Below are positions 27,305 to 35,045 of a stretch of DNA of 64,000 nucleotides, in pieces. A program made the translations under genes and the position numbers. Each line of letters opens with the position of its first letter. The stretch's first letter is position 1. Below the pieces are notes generated by a model, which saw nothing but the letters and a program-made list of their open reading frames with translations, was not told the origin of the DNA and made no database searches. The stretch is from Actinomycetes bacterium (GTDB taxonomy: Bacteria; Actinomycetota; Acidimicrobiia; IMCC26256; JANYLB01): contig JANYLB010000054.1 of NCBI GenBank assembly GCA_025363815.1, forward strand, positions 62,001 to 126,000, given 5' to 3'.

Positions 27305-27551
27305 AGATCGGCCCTCGTTCGAGAACGGGGCCGGTTTCGCTTGGCTCCCCTCGGGCGATGCGACCAGCCAGCCCGGGGTTCAACGCCTCCCCTGCATGTG
27401 CGGATTCAATTCTTCTCGCCCACCCAGTTCTGAACTTGCTTCCCACAATCACCGTACGGAACACGGGTGCGATCCACCTGAGGCAAACGACCCAGTTTTC
27501 CCGGCCCCTCCCTTTTCCAGACCCCTCCCGCCCGCGTGCGACGATGCCCTC

Positions 27552-29282
27552 GTGCTGATCAGCGACTTGATCTCCGACGCGGCCCGGCGCGCACCAAGCG
27601 GTCTTGCGCTCGTGACCGAGGCCGGGCCGGTCACTTTCATCGAGCTCGACCGCCGCGTTCAATCGCTCTCACGCGGGCTGGACCGGGTGAGCGACGCGGG
27701 TGATCGGGTCGCGATCCTCGCCGGGAACCGCGCCGAGTACGTCGAGTGCTACTACGGCGTACCCCTGGCCGGGCGCGTTCTCGTCTTGTTGAACCAACGT
27801 CTCCATCCAAAGGAGTGGACCGCCGCGCTCGCTCGATCCGGAGCGCGGGTCCTCATCACGGAGTCCGAGCTTCTCGCCGGCGTCGACGTGCAGGATCTGC
27901 ACAGCGCCGGGGTCGAGACAATCGTCGGGCTCGACGATGTATTGCCCTTCGACCTCAGCTACGCCAGTCTCGTACGGTCGGAGACGAACACGACAGGTGC
28001 TCCCCGGACAGGCGAGCGTGACGATCGACCGGCATGGCTCGTCGGCACCAGCGGCACCACTGGTTCGCCCAAGCTCGCGACCCTCTCCCACGCCGGCCTG
28101 CTCGCCGCGGTCGAGAGCACCCTCGTCGCGCGACCCGTGCGTGACGATGACACGCTCCTCACTCCGTTCCCGTTGTGTCACGTCGCGGGCTACAACGTGT
28201 TGGTCATGCACCGTCGCGACCGGCCCGTGGTTCTCATGCGCCGCTTCGACCCACATTGCCTCGCGGAGCTCGTGCATGAGCACGCCGTGACGATGCTTTC
28301 GCTCGCACCGACGATGATCGCGATGCTCCTCGACGAGCCCGACGTTCGCGACGACGACCTCGCGACGGTGCGCGCGCTCGGCTATGGCGCTTCGCCGATC
28401 CCGGCGCCGGTGCTCAGGGCCACCGTCGCCCGCTGGGATTGGGACCTTTCGCAGGGTTACGGCATGACCGAGCTCTCGGGCAATGCCGTATTCCTCGGCC
28501 CCGACGAACACCGTCGGGCTGCGGCCGGCGACAACCGCATGCTGCGCGCCGCCGGTCAACCTGCTCCGGGGGTCGAGCTCGCGCTCGCGCCCCTCACTGA
28601 CGAGGTCCTCGTGCGTGCTCCCCAGTTGATGGTCGGCTACTGGGCCGATCCCGCGGCGAGCGCAGACGCGTTGCGCGACGGCTGGCTGCACACCGGCGAC
28701 GTCGGTCGGATCGACGACGACGGCTTGCTGACCATCGTCGACCGACTCAAAGACGTGATCATCAGCGGCGGCGAGAACGTCGCGTCACTCGAGGTCGAAG
28801 ACGTGCTGCACCGCCATCCTGGCGTCGCCGAGGTCGCGGTCATCGGGCTGCCGGATGAACGGTGGGGCCAGAGGGTGTGTGCGGTGATCGTCGCGCGATC
28901 GGGCGCGCGCGTCGAGGCGCACGAGCTGATCGCGCTGTGCCGGAGGCACCTCGCCGGATTCAAGACACCCCGCGCCCTGTTCCTCTGCCCCCAGCTCCCC
29001 CGCAACGCTGCCGGCAAGGTGCGAAAGCTCCAGCTCCGTGCCGAGCTCATCGCGAATCCGGGCCAAGATGGCCCCGACGGATGGAGAGTACCCATGGATA
29101 CTGACCGGACCCCGGAAGACGACGACATCAGCGAGCTGATCGGGATCGACGACGACGCGTTGCCCCGCACCGACCGCGACGAAGACGAGCAGGCAGCAGC
29201 CGACCTGCTCGTGGTCGATCAGACCGAGCTCGAGGAGCTCGGCCTGGTCCTCGACGATCCCCACCAACCCATCGACGAGTAG
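27552..29282 (+). CDS. Acyl-CoA synthetase-like AMP-forming ligase with acidic tail
   Basis: The 576-residue protein is an ANL-superfamily adenylating enzyme. It has the ATP loop TSGTTGSPK at about residues 166-174, QGYGMTELSG near 303, GWLHTGDVG, the hinge DRLKDVIISGGENV, and the catalytic lysine in NAAGKVRK. It activates a carboxylic acid to an acyl adenylate and then the CoA thioester. From about residue 515 the frame continues into a very acidic 62-residue tail that is not part of the family. The start GTG at 27552 lies where the domain begins. The 247 bases upstream hold no gene. Confidence 0.86.
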   Translation: MLISDLISDAARRAPSGLALVTEAGPVTFIELDRRVQSLSRGLDRVSDAGDRVAILAGNRAEYVECYYGVPLAGRVLVLLNQRLHPKEWTAALARSGARVLITESELLAGVDVQDLHSAGVETIVGLDDVLPFDLSYASLVRSETNTTGAPRTGERDDRPAWLVGTSGTTGSPKLATLSHAGLLAAVESTLVARPVRDDDTLLTPFPLCHVAGYNVLVMHRRDRPVVLMRRFDPHCLAELVHEHAVTMLSLAPTMIAMLLDEPDVRDDDLATVRALGYGASPIPAPVLRATVARWDWDLSQGYGMTELSGNAVFLGPDEHRRAAAGDNRMLRAAGQPAPGVELALAPLTDEVLVRAPQLMVGYWADPAASADALRDGWLHTGDVGRIDDDGLLTIVDRLKDVIISGGENVASLEVEDVLHRHPGVAEVAVIGLPDERWGQRVCAVIVARSGARVEAHELIALCRRHLAGFKTPRALFLCPQLPRNAAGKVRKLQLRAELIANPGQDGPDGWRVPMDTDRTPEDDDISELIGIDDDALPRTDRDEDEQAAADLLVVDQTELEELGLVLDDPHQPIDE

Positions 29283-29431
29283 CGGGCAAGAAGTAGTCCC
29301 GCCGCCGGCCCGGAGGAGATCGAGTCGGTTGCCGGCTCCCCGGCAAGTCATGGTCGACCGGTTAGGGCGTTAACGCTCCCAACCCGCGTTCTACCATCGA
29401 GGGGAACGCGTTGGTTAACAACCACGCGAAT

Positions 29432-29624
29432 TCAGGTGATCGTGTTGGCATCGCCGCGAATGATCACGTTTCCCTGGTTCACGATCGAGAGCAGTGTCCC
29501 CACGATCGCCGCGATGACGAGCGTCCGTCGCAGCGTGTCGGGGAGGGTACGCGACGCGCAGCGCCTCGCGCGGTGTGACCCAAGCAGGCGTTCCCGCGCG
29601 TTTGGGGTCCATGCCGTTAGTCAT
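29432..29624 (-). pseudogene. Decayed NrtS-like small membrane protein
   Basis: The ATG at 29624 overlaps the DUF3179 stop by 8 bases, as in an operon. The first frame reads VTPREALRVAYPP and loses sense at a run of four G (plus strand 29540-29543). In the next frame the protein resumes DTLRRTLVIAAIVGTLLS and IVNQGNVIIRGDANTIT before a stop at 29432, after which RVVVN is still readable. This resembles the small NrtS nitrate/nitrite transporter family. One extra base plus a stop codon has broken it, unless a +1 frameshift or a sequencing error is involved. Bases 29283-29431 hold nothing else. Confidence 0.45.
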
Positions 29625-30801
29625 CGATCACCATGGTGGCCGGTCGGAACGCGGCCCACGCGAACCAGAACGAGTCGACGTGCGCGACGGCTGCGAGCGA
29701 GCGTCCGGCAAGCGGGCCCTGGACGGCGTTCCCGAGAACATTCCAGATGGTGCGCGTCTCACGGTCACGGAATCCACCGGCGATCGGGTCGAAATGGAGG
29801 CGGCGTCCGTCGACGGTCGGGTCGAACACGCCCGTCGCCCCGACGTCGCGCCCGGCCGCGACCGATGCGGTATCGAGTGCCGATGTCGTTCCGCGCTGGA
29901 ACCACACGACAAGCTGTGTCCCAGAGATCCGAGGCTCAATGACCCGGCGGCGGCGCAGCACATCGTGCGGGATCGCGACTGCGGACGTATCGGTGGCAAT
30001 GCCGACGACTCGGGTCTTGGCGGTGAGTCGACCGTCCACCTTCCCGTCGAAGAGGAATGGCCGTGACTGCGTGTCGTCGTAGCCGGGGTAGGGGTTGGTG
30101 CCGTAGGACCTCCGGTTGCCGGTGTCCCGGCTGAGCACCCAGTCGTGCGGATGGGCCCGTCGCCACTCGCCCCATGAGACGGTCTGCACCGGGAACGCGG
30201 CGAGCTCCTTGCCTGTCAGCACACCCGCTGCCGCACGCCCCGCGAGTTGCGGCCAGAGTGACCGTGTCTGACGGTCGAACATCACGAGATCTGAGTTGTA
30301 GAGCAGCCCCGACACGCCGAAGTCGAGCACACGGCCACCAAGCCGTCGGTCGAAGGCGAGCGCGCTGTTGCACAAAGGGCAATAGCTCACCGCCACCGGT
30401 ATCCCGACCACCGTGTCGTTGACAATCTCGTGCCAGAGCAGAATCTGCACTGGGTACGCGCGAGTCTGGCCCTTCAGCTCGAGCGAGAGCACCGGCTCTC
30501 GGTCGTTCAGCCACGAGACGTGGTCGGCGCGTTGGAAGCGAGGAGCGTCGACGGCTGGAATGCCGTCAGGACCGGGGCCACCGGGGCGGAGCGCGGATGG
30601 GTCGATCGTCGGCTTCGGAAGTCCCTCCGCGGTGGGGTTATCGAGCCCACTCGGAACGTCCTCATGTGCGCTCGGGAGGATCCGGGCCAGCCGCGTCGTC
30701 GGGCCGCCGCGCGTGGCGTCGGTCGCACCGTTGGATCTGCACGCCACCGCGACGACACTCAGCAGGAGGCCTAGCGCCACGAGGCGTACGGATCGCGTCA
30801 C
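29617..30801 (-). CDS. DUF3179-domain lipoprotein
   Basis: The 394-residue protein begins with a short signal and lipobox VVAVAC (Cys21), so it should be anchored outside the membrane. The DUF3179 domain shows GIPVAVSYCPLCNSALAFDR, then SGLLYNSDLVMFDRQTRSLW. The paired cysteines in CPLC could bind a metal or take part in thiol chemistry; the domain function is unknown. The GTG start at 30801 overlaps the TlpA stop by 4 bases. It is third or fourth in a CcdA-TlpA redox operon, which suggests an envelope thiol or metal role. Confidence 0.85.
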   Translation of the reverse strand: MTRSVRLVALGLLLSVVAVACRSNGATDATRGGPTTRLARILPSAHEDVPSGLDNPTAEGLPKPTIDPSALRPGGPGPDGIPAVDAPRFQRADHVSWLNDREPVLSLELKGQTRAYPVQILLWHEIVNDTVVGIPVAVSYCPLCNSALAFDRRLGGRVLDFGVSGLLYNSDLVMFDRQTRSLWPQLAGRAAAGVLTGKELAAFPVQTVSWGEWRRAHPHDWVLSRDTGNRRSYGTNPYPGYDDTQSRPFLFDGKVDGRLTAKTRVVGIATDTSAVAIPHDVLRRRRVIEPRISGTQLVVWFQRGTTSALDTASVAAGRDVGATGVFDPTVDGRRLHFDPIAGGFRDRETRTIWNVLGNAVQGPLAGRSLAAVAHVDSFWFAWAAFRPATMVIDD

Positions 30802-31478
30802 GTCGCGATGCCGTAGAGCTGTTGGATCGTCTGGCGCAACGCGGTCTCGGGGATCGCCCCGCGTTGGACGGTCACGAGCTTCCCGTTGGCGCCATAGAAC
30901 GCGGTGATGGGCATGCCGTTGCCGCCACCGAGCGCGTCGTGCAATCCACTGCCCTGCGAACCGGCGACGTCTTCGGCCAGCGGCCACCAGGTGATGTGGT
31001 GTCGCTTGGGCATGAAGTCGCGGTCGCCGGTTTCGAGCGAGTTGACGCCGACGAACTGGACTCTGCCCTTGAGCTCCTCGGAAACCTTGGCGAAGCCAGG
31101 GAGCTCTTCGTCGCATGCAGTGCACCACGACGCGAAGAAGTTCACCACCAATGGCTTGCCGCGGAAGTTGGCCAACCGCACCCGTTCCTTTCCGTGCAGC
31201 GCCGGGAGGTCGAAGCGGCTCGGTTCGATCACTCCGGCGCCCGACGTTCCCGCGCCGGAGAACGCTGCGATTGCGACGATGACGAGCACGGAGAGCGCGG
31301 CCGCGCCGACACCCCAGCTGAGCCCTCTCCCACGCTTCGCAGCACGGCGCTGCCGCGACGGCGTTGATCGCGCCTTGGGTGCCGTCCTCGGCCCAGGGGC
31401 ATTGGCCTTGGCCGTTCCCGGCGCAGGTTTGGGGCCGGGAGAATTGCCGGGCATCCTCTTGGACGAACGCTTGGTCAT
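30798..31478 (-). CDS. TlpA-type membrane-anchored thioredoxin
   Basis: The 226-residue protein has a basic Pro/Lys-rich N-terminus, one membrane span at about residues 54-73, and an extracytoplasmic thioredoxin fold. The redox pair is WCTAC (Cys119, Cys122), and GMPITAFYG supplies the cis-proline. Such proteins reduce or oxidise disulfides in exported proteins, taking electrons from CcdA, whose gene lies just upstream. It is co-translated with the DUF3179 gene through a GTGA overlap. Confidence 0.9.
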   Translation of the reverse strand: MTKRSSKRMPGNSPGPKPAPGTAKANAPGPRTAPKARSTPSRQRRAAKRGRGLSWGVGAAALSVLVIVAIAAFSGAGTSGAGVIEPSRFDLPALHGKERVRLANFRGKPLVVNFFASWCTACDEELPGFAKVSEELKGRVQFVGVNSLETGDRDFMPKRHHITWWPLAEDVAGSQGSGLHDALGGGNGMPITAFYGANGKLVTVQRGAIPETALRQTIQQLYGIAT

Positions 31479-31488
31479 AACTGTCCTT

Positions 31489-32262
31489 TCAGCCGAGGAA
31501 AACGAACCTGTCCAGACCCACGGCCCGCATCGCGGATTGGATCTGGCTGGTCACCCAGGTGAGGCGGTTGAGGGTCAGGAGAACTCCGAAGAACGCGAGT
31601 GAGAGTGCCGACACCGCGGTGATCGCGGTGAAATGGCGTTTCACCCAGCCGAACGCGCCGGTCAGACGGCCGAACGCGAGGCCAGTGGCCATGAATGGCA
31701 CCGCCAGTCCGAGCGAGTAAGCCGCGAGGAGCGACGCCCCGCGGGTCGCCTCGCCGCTTCTCGCTGCGAGGGCGAGCACGGAGCCGAGCACCGGACCGAT
31801 GCACGGCGTCCAGCCGAACGCGAACGCGGCACCGGCGATCGGTGCGGAGAACGGTCCGAACTTGGTTGCACTCGGATGAAATCGCTTCTCTGCGTAGAGC
31901 CATGGTGCACGGACCACGAGTGACGCCAGCACGAACAACGCCATCGCGAGGACGACGAGGCCCGAGATCCGCGTGAGCGTCGCCTGGTTCCGGATCAGGG
32001 CTCCACCCAACGCCGTCGCGGAAAGACCGAGAAGTATGAACACGGTCGAAAACCCGGCGATGAACAGACCTGTATTGCGCGCGATCCGCAACGAATGTCG
32101 GCGGCCACCGTCACGTATCTCGGCCACCTCGAGGCCGGTCACGATCGAGAGGTAGGCGGGAACGAGCGGGAGGACGCACGGCGACAGGAACGACACGACC
32201 CCACCGCCGAACGCCGCCGCGTAGCCGACGCCGTTGCCGACGCCGACGCCGACGCCGATCAT
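31489..32262 (-). CDS. ccdA: CcdA-type thiol:disulfide interchange membrane protein
   Basis: The 257-residue membrane protein has six or so spans and the two cysteines that shuttle electrons across the membrane: Cys29 in FLSPCVLPLVPAY and Cys154 in FGWTPCIGP. It passes reducing power from cytoplasmic thioredoxin to TlpA, encoded 10 bases downstream. The ATG at 32262 overlaps the stop of the zinc-finger gene by ATGA. The first residues are VGVGVG, encoded by tandem GACGCC units at about 32226-32257, an unusual leader for this family. No cytochrome c maturation genes are nearby. Confidence 0.88.
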   Translation of the reverse strand: MIGVGVGVGNGVGYAAAFGGGVVSFLSPCVLPLVPAYLSIVTGLEVAEIRDGGRRHSLRIARNTGLFIAGFSTVFILLGLSATALGGALIRNQATLTRISGLVVLAMALFVLASLVVRAPWLYAEKRFHPSATKFGPFSAPIAGAAFAFGWTPCIGPVLGSVLALAARSGEATRGASLLAAYSLGLAVPFMATGLAFGRLTGAFGWVKRHFTAITAVSALSLAFFGVLLTLNRLTWVTSQIQSAMRAVGLDRFVFLG

Positions 32263-32501
32263 CCTCGCCGCACCAGGTCTTGGCCGTACCGGCACAGCCG
32301 CGCCGTGGCGGGTCGAGGTCCGGACCGTTCGGCGATCCGACGGAGGGAATGACGCACGAGCCGTCGAGTCTCGGCGTCGGTGCTGCAGTCGAAGCAGACC
32401 TGAAGGTGAGCCGCCGCGCGCTGCGCCGGATCGCCGCGCAGTTCGTGGTCCAGATAGGCCTGAACGAGGCGACTCAGTTCACGGTGAGGCAGAATGGACA
32501 T
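32259..32501 (-). CDS. ZAS-type zinc-finger protein (orphan anti-sigma-like)
   Basis: The 80-residue protein begins ILPHRELSRLVQAYLDHEL and carries the zinc-binding anti-sigma motif H-x3-C-x2-C in HLQVCFDC. A basic C-terminal tail replaces the usual membrane span. It starts the operon with ccdA, tlpA and the DUF3179 gene, and diverges from an ECF sigma gene that has its own ZAS partner. It may bind that sigma factor or sense the thiol state; both are inference. The start ATG at 32501 fits the domain edge. Confidence 0.72.
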   Translation of the reverse strand: MSILPHRELSRLVQAYLDHELRGDPAQRAAAHLQVCFDCSTDAETRRLVRHSLRRIAERSGPRPATARLCRYGQDLVRRG

Positions 32502-32509
32502 CGGGGAGG

Positions 32510-32520
32510 GAACCCGGTTC
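32510..32520. promoter_or_regulatory. Palindrome GAACC-C-GGTTC, left copy
   Basis: An 11-base palindrome lies 9 bases upstream of the zinc-finger gene start and 53 bases upstream of the sigma start. Its core is shared with the second palindrome at 32554. GGAAC is also the usual -35 core of ECF promoters, so the site may be a promoter element, an operator, or both. Confidence 0.5.
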
Positions 32521-32553
32521 GGAGGGCTTCGATTCCCTGGAATGCGGCGCCGG

Positions 32554-32566
32554 GGAACCGGGTTCC
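32554..32566. promoter_or_regulatory. Palindrome GGAACC-G-GGTTCC, right copy
   Basis: A 13-base perfect palindrome lies 7 bases before the GTG of the sigma gene. Its centre is 45 bases from that of the left copy, a little over four helical turns. The pair covers the short divergent gap, so one protein could control both directions. Confidence 0.5.
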
Positions 32567-32572
32567 GTTCAT

Positions 32573-33142
32573 GTGGAGCAGGCTGAACTGACCGCCGGCG
32601 ACCGGCGCCGCGAGGCGTTCGCTCGCTACGTCGTCCCCGAGGTCGACGTCTTGCTGCGAGTGGCACTCTCGCTCACGCGAAGGACCGTCGACGCCGAGGA
32701 CCTTGTGCAGGACACGTTGCTGCGCGCGTTCCACGCCATGGATCGCTTCGATGGTGAGCACCCGCGCGCCTGGCTCCTCACCATCATGCGCAACGCCGAG
32801 GTGAACCGGCACCGGCGACGGCGCCCCGAGCTTCTGCGCGATCCCGACGCATCACTGGCGAAGCTCGCAGCTGTCCCCTCATCGGGTGCCGGTGACCCGG
32901 AGACCGTCGTCGTCGGTGAAACCTTCGACGCCGTTGTCGCCGACGCTTACAACGCACTGCCTGAACGACATCGGGAAGTGGTTCGGCTCATCGATCTTGA
33001 TGGTTTGTCGTACGCGGAGACTGCCGGGGTGCTCGGCGTACCGGTCGGAACGGTCATGAGTCGGCTGCATCGGGCCCGGGCACGCATGCGCGACCGGCTC
33101 GCCGCCGCCGGGCTCGCGCCGAAGCGAGGAGGTAAGGGATGA
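32573..33142 (+). CDS. ECF sigma factor with ZAS anti-sigma partner
   Basis: The 189-residue sigma factor has region 2 in VDVLLRVALSLTRRTVDAEDLVQDTLLRAF and the DNA-melting segment HPRAWLLTIMRNAEVN. Region 4 carries the helix-turn-helix GLSYAETAGVLGVPVGTVMSRLHRAR. It resembles the SigR/SigE-like group, which works with ZAS anti-sigma factors. The GTG at 32573 fits the domain start; the open frame upstream is antisense to ccdA. The next gene starts inside its stop codon (ATGA), so sigma and anti-sigma are co-translated. Confidence 0.88.
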   Translation: MEQAELTAGDRRREAFARYVVPEVDVLLRVALSLTRRTVDAEDLVQDTLLRAFHAMDRFDGEHPRAWLLTIMRNAEVNRHRRRRPELLRDPDASLAKLAAVPSSGAGDPETVVVGETFDAVVADAYNALPERHREVVRLIDLDGLSYAETAGVLGVPVGTVMSRLHRARARMRDRLAAAGLAPKRGGKG

Positions 33143-33441
33143 AAATTCGTAGGTCGCGGTCGTCTCATGCCGATGCGATGGCATCGTGTCGTGAAGTGGG
33201 TCGCGTGTTGCAGGCGTACCTCGACGGTCAGGTCGATGAGGTCACCGCTCGGCGAATCGGCACCCACCTCGAGGCGTGCCGAAGGTGCGGGATGGAAGCC
33301 CACGTCTACGAGGAGCTCAAGCAGGCGCTGGCCCGACACGCGCCGAACGTCGACGCCGCGCTCGTAGAGCGGGTGCAGGCGTTCGGCCGTGAACTCGTCA
33401 ACGCACCACCCGGCGACACCGCAGATCCCTCGTCCGGGTGA
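33139..33441 (+). CDS. ZAS-family anti-sigma factor (RsrA-like)
   Basis: The 100-residue protein has the zinc-binding anti-sigma pattern: Cys17 in CREVGRVLQAYLDGQVD and then H-x3-C-x2-C in HLEACRRC. It has no membrane span, like RsrA, the redox-sensitive anti-sigma of SigR in Streptomyces, in which oxidation of these cysteines releases the sigma factor. The start at 33139 overlaps the sigma stop by 4 bases; an ATG at 33178 is the alternative. It should bind the adjacent sigma factor; disulfide sensing is inferred from the motif and the nearby thiol-redox genes. Confidence 0.82.
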   Translation: MKIRRSRSSHADAMASCREVGRVLQAYLDGQVDEVTARRIGTHLEACRRCGMEAHVYEELKQALARHAPNVDAALVERVQAFGRELVNAPPGDTADPSSG

Positions 33442-33934
33442 GCCACCCGACGACACGTTCCCCCACGCGAGCCCCAGGGCCAGTGTGGAAGATCCGGCCG
33501 CCGGACCCCCGCCCCGCTAGCGGCCGGATCAGGTATCTCGACCGGGGTCGCAGCCGTGGGCATCGCGCTCGCGATCGCGCTTGGCTGGACCCTGCTCGCG
33601 CTCCGCAGTCCGACCACGACCTATCACCTCGCGCCAGTGCTCGTGACCATCGCGCCGATCTGGATCATCCGTCGACAAGGCAACGCCCGGGGGAAGCACG
33701 CGATCCAATACATCGTTATCGGCGCTCGCCATGCGTACTCGCATGTTCACGGGACGGCTCGCGCAGTTGCCGCACGCCTACCCGACGTGGTCGGTAGCAA
33801 TCCAGCAGGCCGCCGCCCAGTTCTTCATGGACGTCGAGGGCCGCCGCGCTCGACCAGCCCAACCGGATACGACCAACTGAGGGTCGAATTCCCGACACCG
33901 AAACCCGCACCGAACTAGACACGGGAGGAACACC
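33442..33934 (+). other. 493-base stretch with a possible broken membrane gene
   Basis: One frame from about 33484 reads a membrane-like segment (GVAAVGIALAIALGWTLLAL, then TTYHLAPVLVTIAPIWII) with a GTG at 33556, and runs to a stop at 33918. After about residue 45 it turns Arg/Pro-rich like a shadow frame. Another frame then looks better, from an ATG at about 33731: LAQLPHAYPTWSVAIQQAAA and on to a stop near 33880. A frameshifted or decayed gene would explain this. I do not recognise a family and make no gene call. Confidence 0.35.
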
Positions 33935-34582
33935 ATGACCGGACAACTCAACAGCCAGCTGGCGGATCTGTCAGCCGCGTTCGCGCTGCCAGAAGACATT
34001 CGCACAACGCTCCAAGCCGCAAACGCCGACATCGCCGAGGCCGCAGCTGCTCCCGGCCTCGCGGTCGGCGAACGAGCGCCGGACTTCACCCTGCCCGACG
34101 CCTCCGGTCACGCGGTCACACTGTCGGAGCGACTGGCGTCGGTCCCAGTGGTGCTGTCCTTCTACCGAGGCGACTGGTGCCCCTACTGCAACCTCGAGCT
34201 CCGCGCGCTCCAGGCTCACCTCCCTGAGATCCACGCGCTTGGCGGCTCGGTGATCGCGATCAGTCCGCAGTCGCCCGATCGCGCCGCACCCCTCGCCGAG
34301 CGCGAGGGTCTCGGCTTTGACGTTCTGAGCGATATCCATCAGGAGACGATCCGAGCCTACCGATTGCAGTTCACGCCACCCGCGGCCGTGAAAGAAGTCT
34401 ACGTCAATGTCTTCGGCAACGATCTCTCGAGGCAGAACGCGGATGGCAGCTGGGATCTTCCGGTTCCCGCGACGTTCGTGATCGATCGGGGCGCGATTGT
34501 CCGTGCCGCTTTTGTCTCAGCCGACTACACCACGCGTATGGAGCCCTCCGACATCCTCGACGAACTGCGCCGTCTGCAGTAG
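33935..34582 (+). CDS. Peroxiredoxin-like (AhpC/TSA) protein
   Basis: The 215-residue protein has a helical N-terminal extension, then the thioredoxin fold: GERAPDFTLPDASGHAVTLSE, and the redox site SFYRGDWCPYCNLELRAL with Cys82 and Cys85. The CxxC pair is unusual for AhpC-like enzymes and defines the peroxiredoxin-like family 1/2 group. It probably reduces hydroperoxides or acts as a thiol reductase in the cytoplasm. GGGAGGA lies about 6 bases before the ATG. It sits downstream of the sigma/anti-sigma pair, and so could be part of that response. Confidence 0.87.
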   Translation: MTGQLNSQLADLSAAFALPEDIRTTLQAANADIAEAAAAPGLAVGERAPDFTLPDASGHAVTLSERLASVPVVLSFYRGDWCPYCNLELRALQAHLPEIHALGGSVIAISPQSPDRAAPLAEREGLGFDVLSDIHQETIRAYRLQFTPPAAVKEVYVNVFGNDLSRQNADGSWDLPVPATFVIDRGAIVRAAFVSADYTTRMEPSDILDELRRLQ

Positions 34583-35045
34583 TGCCACTGACGCCTGCGT
34601 AGCTGGCTCCGTCGAACCACCGCGACGACCTCGGCAGTCGAGGGACAATCCCCGACGCCTTCGGCCACGTAGGACAAACACAGCCGACGGCCGGCATCGA
34701 TCACCGCCACGCCCGAGAGGCGCCGCCAGTCATAGGTGAGATAGCCCCGATGCAGGGTGACGAACTTCTTCCCGCGTCCCGGCCTCCGCGCTCGGGGCAC
34801 ACGCCGCGTCCGCCCGGTCTGTGAACTGCGACGAGCTGCACCACGGCCTTGCACATAGAGCGCCTGCTAGATCGCCGCGGGCGAGATACGCATCGACTCA
34901 TCCTCGAGCGGCGGGTGTGGCGAGGGACATGTCGGGAGTATTGCATCTGGATGTTGCTTCGCAGCTCACGCGACCCCACCGTTCTGGTCAGGTTCCTGAC
35001 GCGTGGTGCGGCGAGAACCTGACCAGTTCGGGGATCGCGGTCAGA
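34583..35045. other. 463-base gap with no clear gene
   Basis: On the reverse strand one frame (about 34590-34770) reads protein-like text such as KKFVTLHRGYLTYDW and LSGVAVIDAGRRLCLSYV, without a convincing start. It could be a remnant of a longer gene. Nothing else was recognised apart from the inverted repeat at 34984-35026. Confidence 0.4.
34984..35026 (-). terminator. Inverted repeat after nrdJ
   Basis: Perfect 12-base arms CTGGTCAGGTTC and GAACCTGACCAG enclose a 19-base loop, 19 bases beyond the nrdJ stop. Position suggests a transcription terminator. There is no T-run. An insertion-sequence end is an alternative. Confidence 0.5.

Noticed and set aside
30798-31128. N-terminal extension of the DUF3179 protein to 31128
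   Set aside because: It would be antisense-like text overlapping TlpA; the GTG at 30801 gives a proper lipoprotein signal and a 4-base overlap.
31489-32295. CcdA start at the upstream GTG (32295)
   Set aside because: The ATG at 32262 overlaps the ZAS stop as ATGA, the usual coupling signal, and the extra 11 residues are Arg/Pro-rich.
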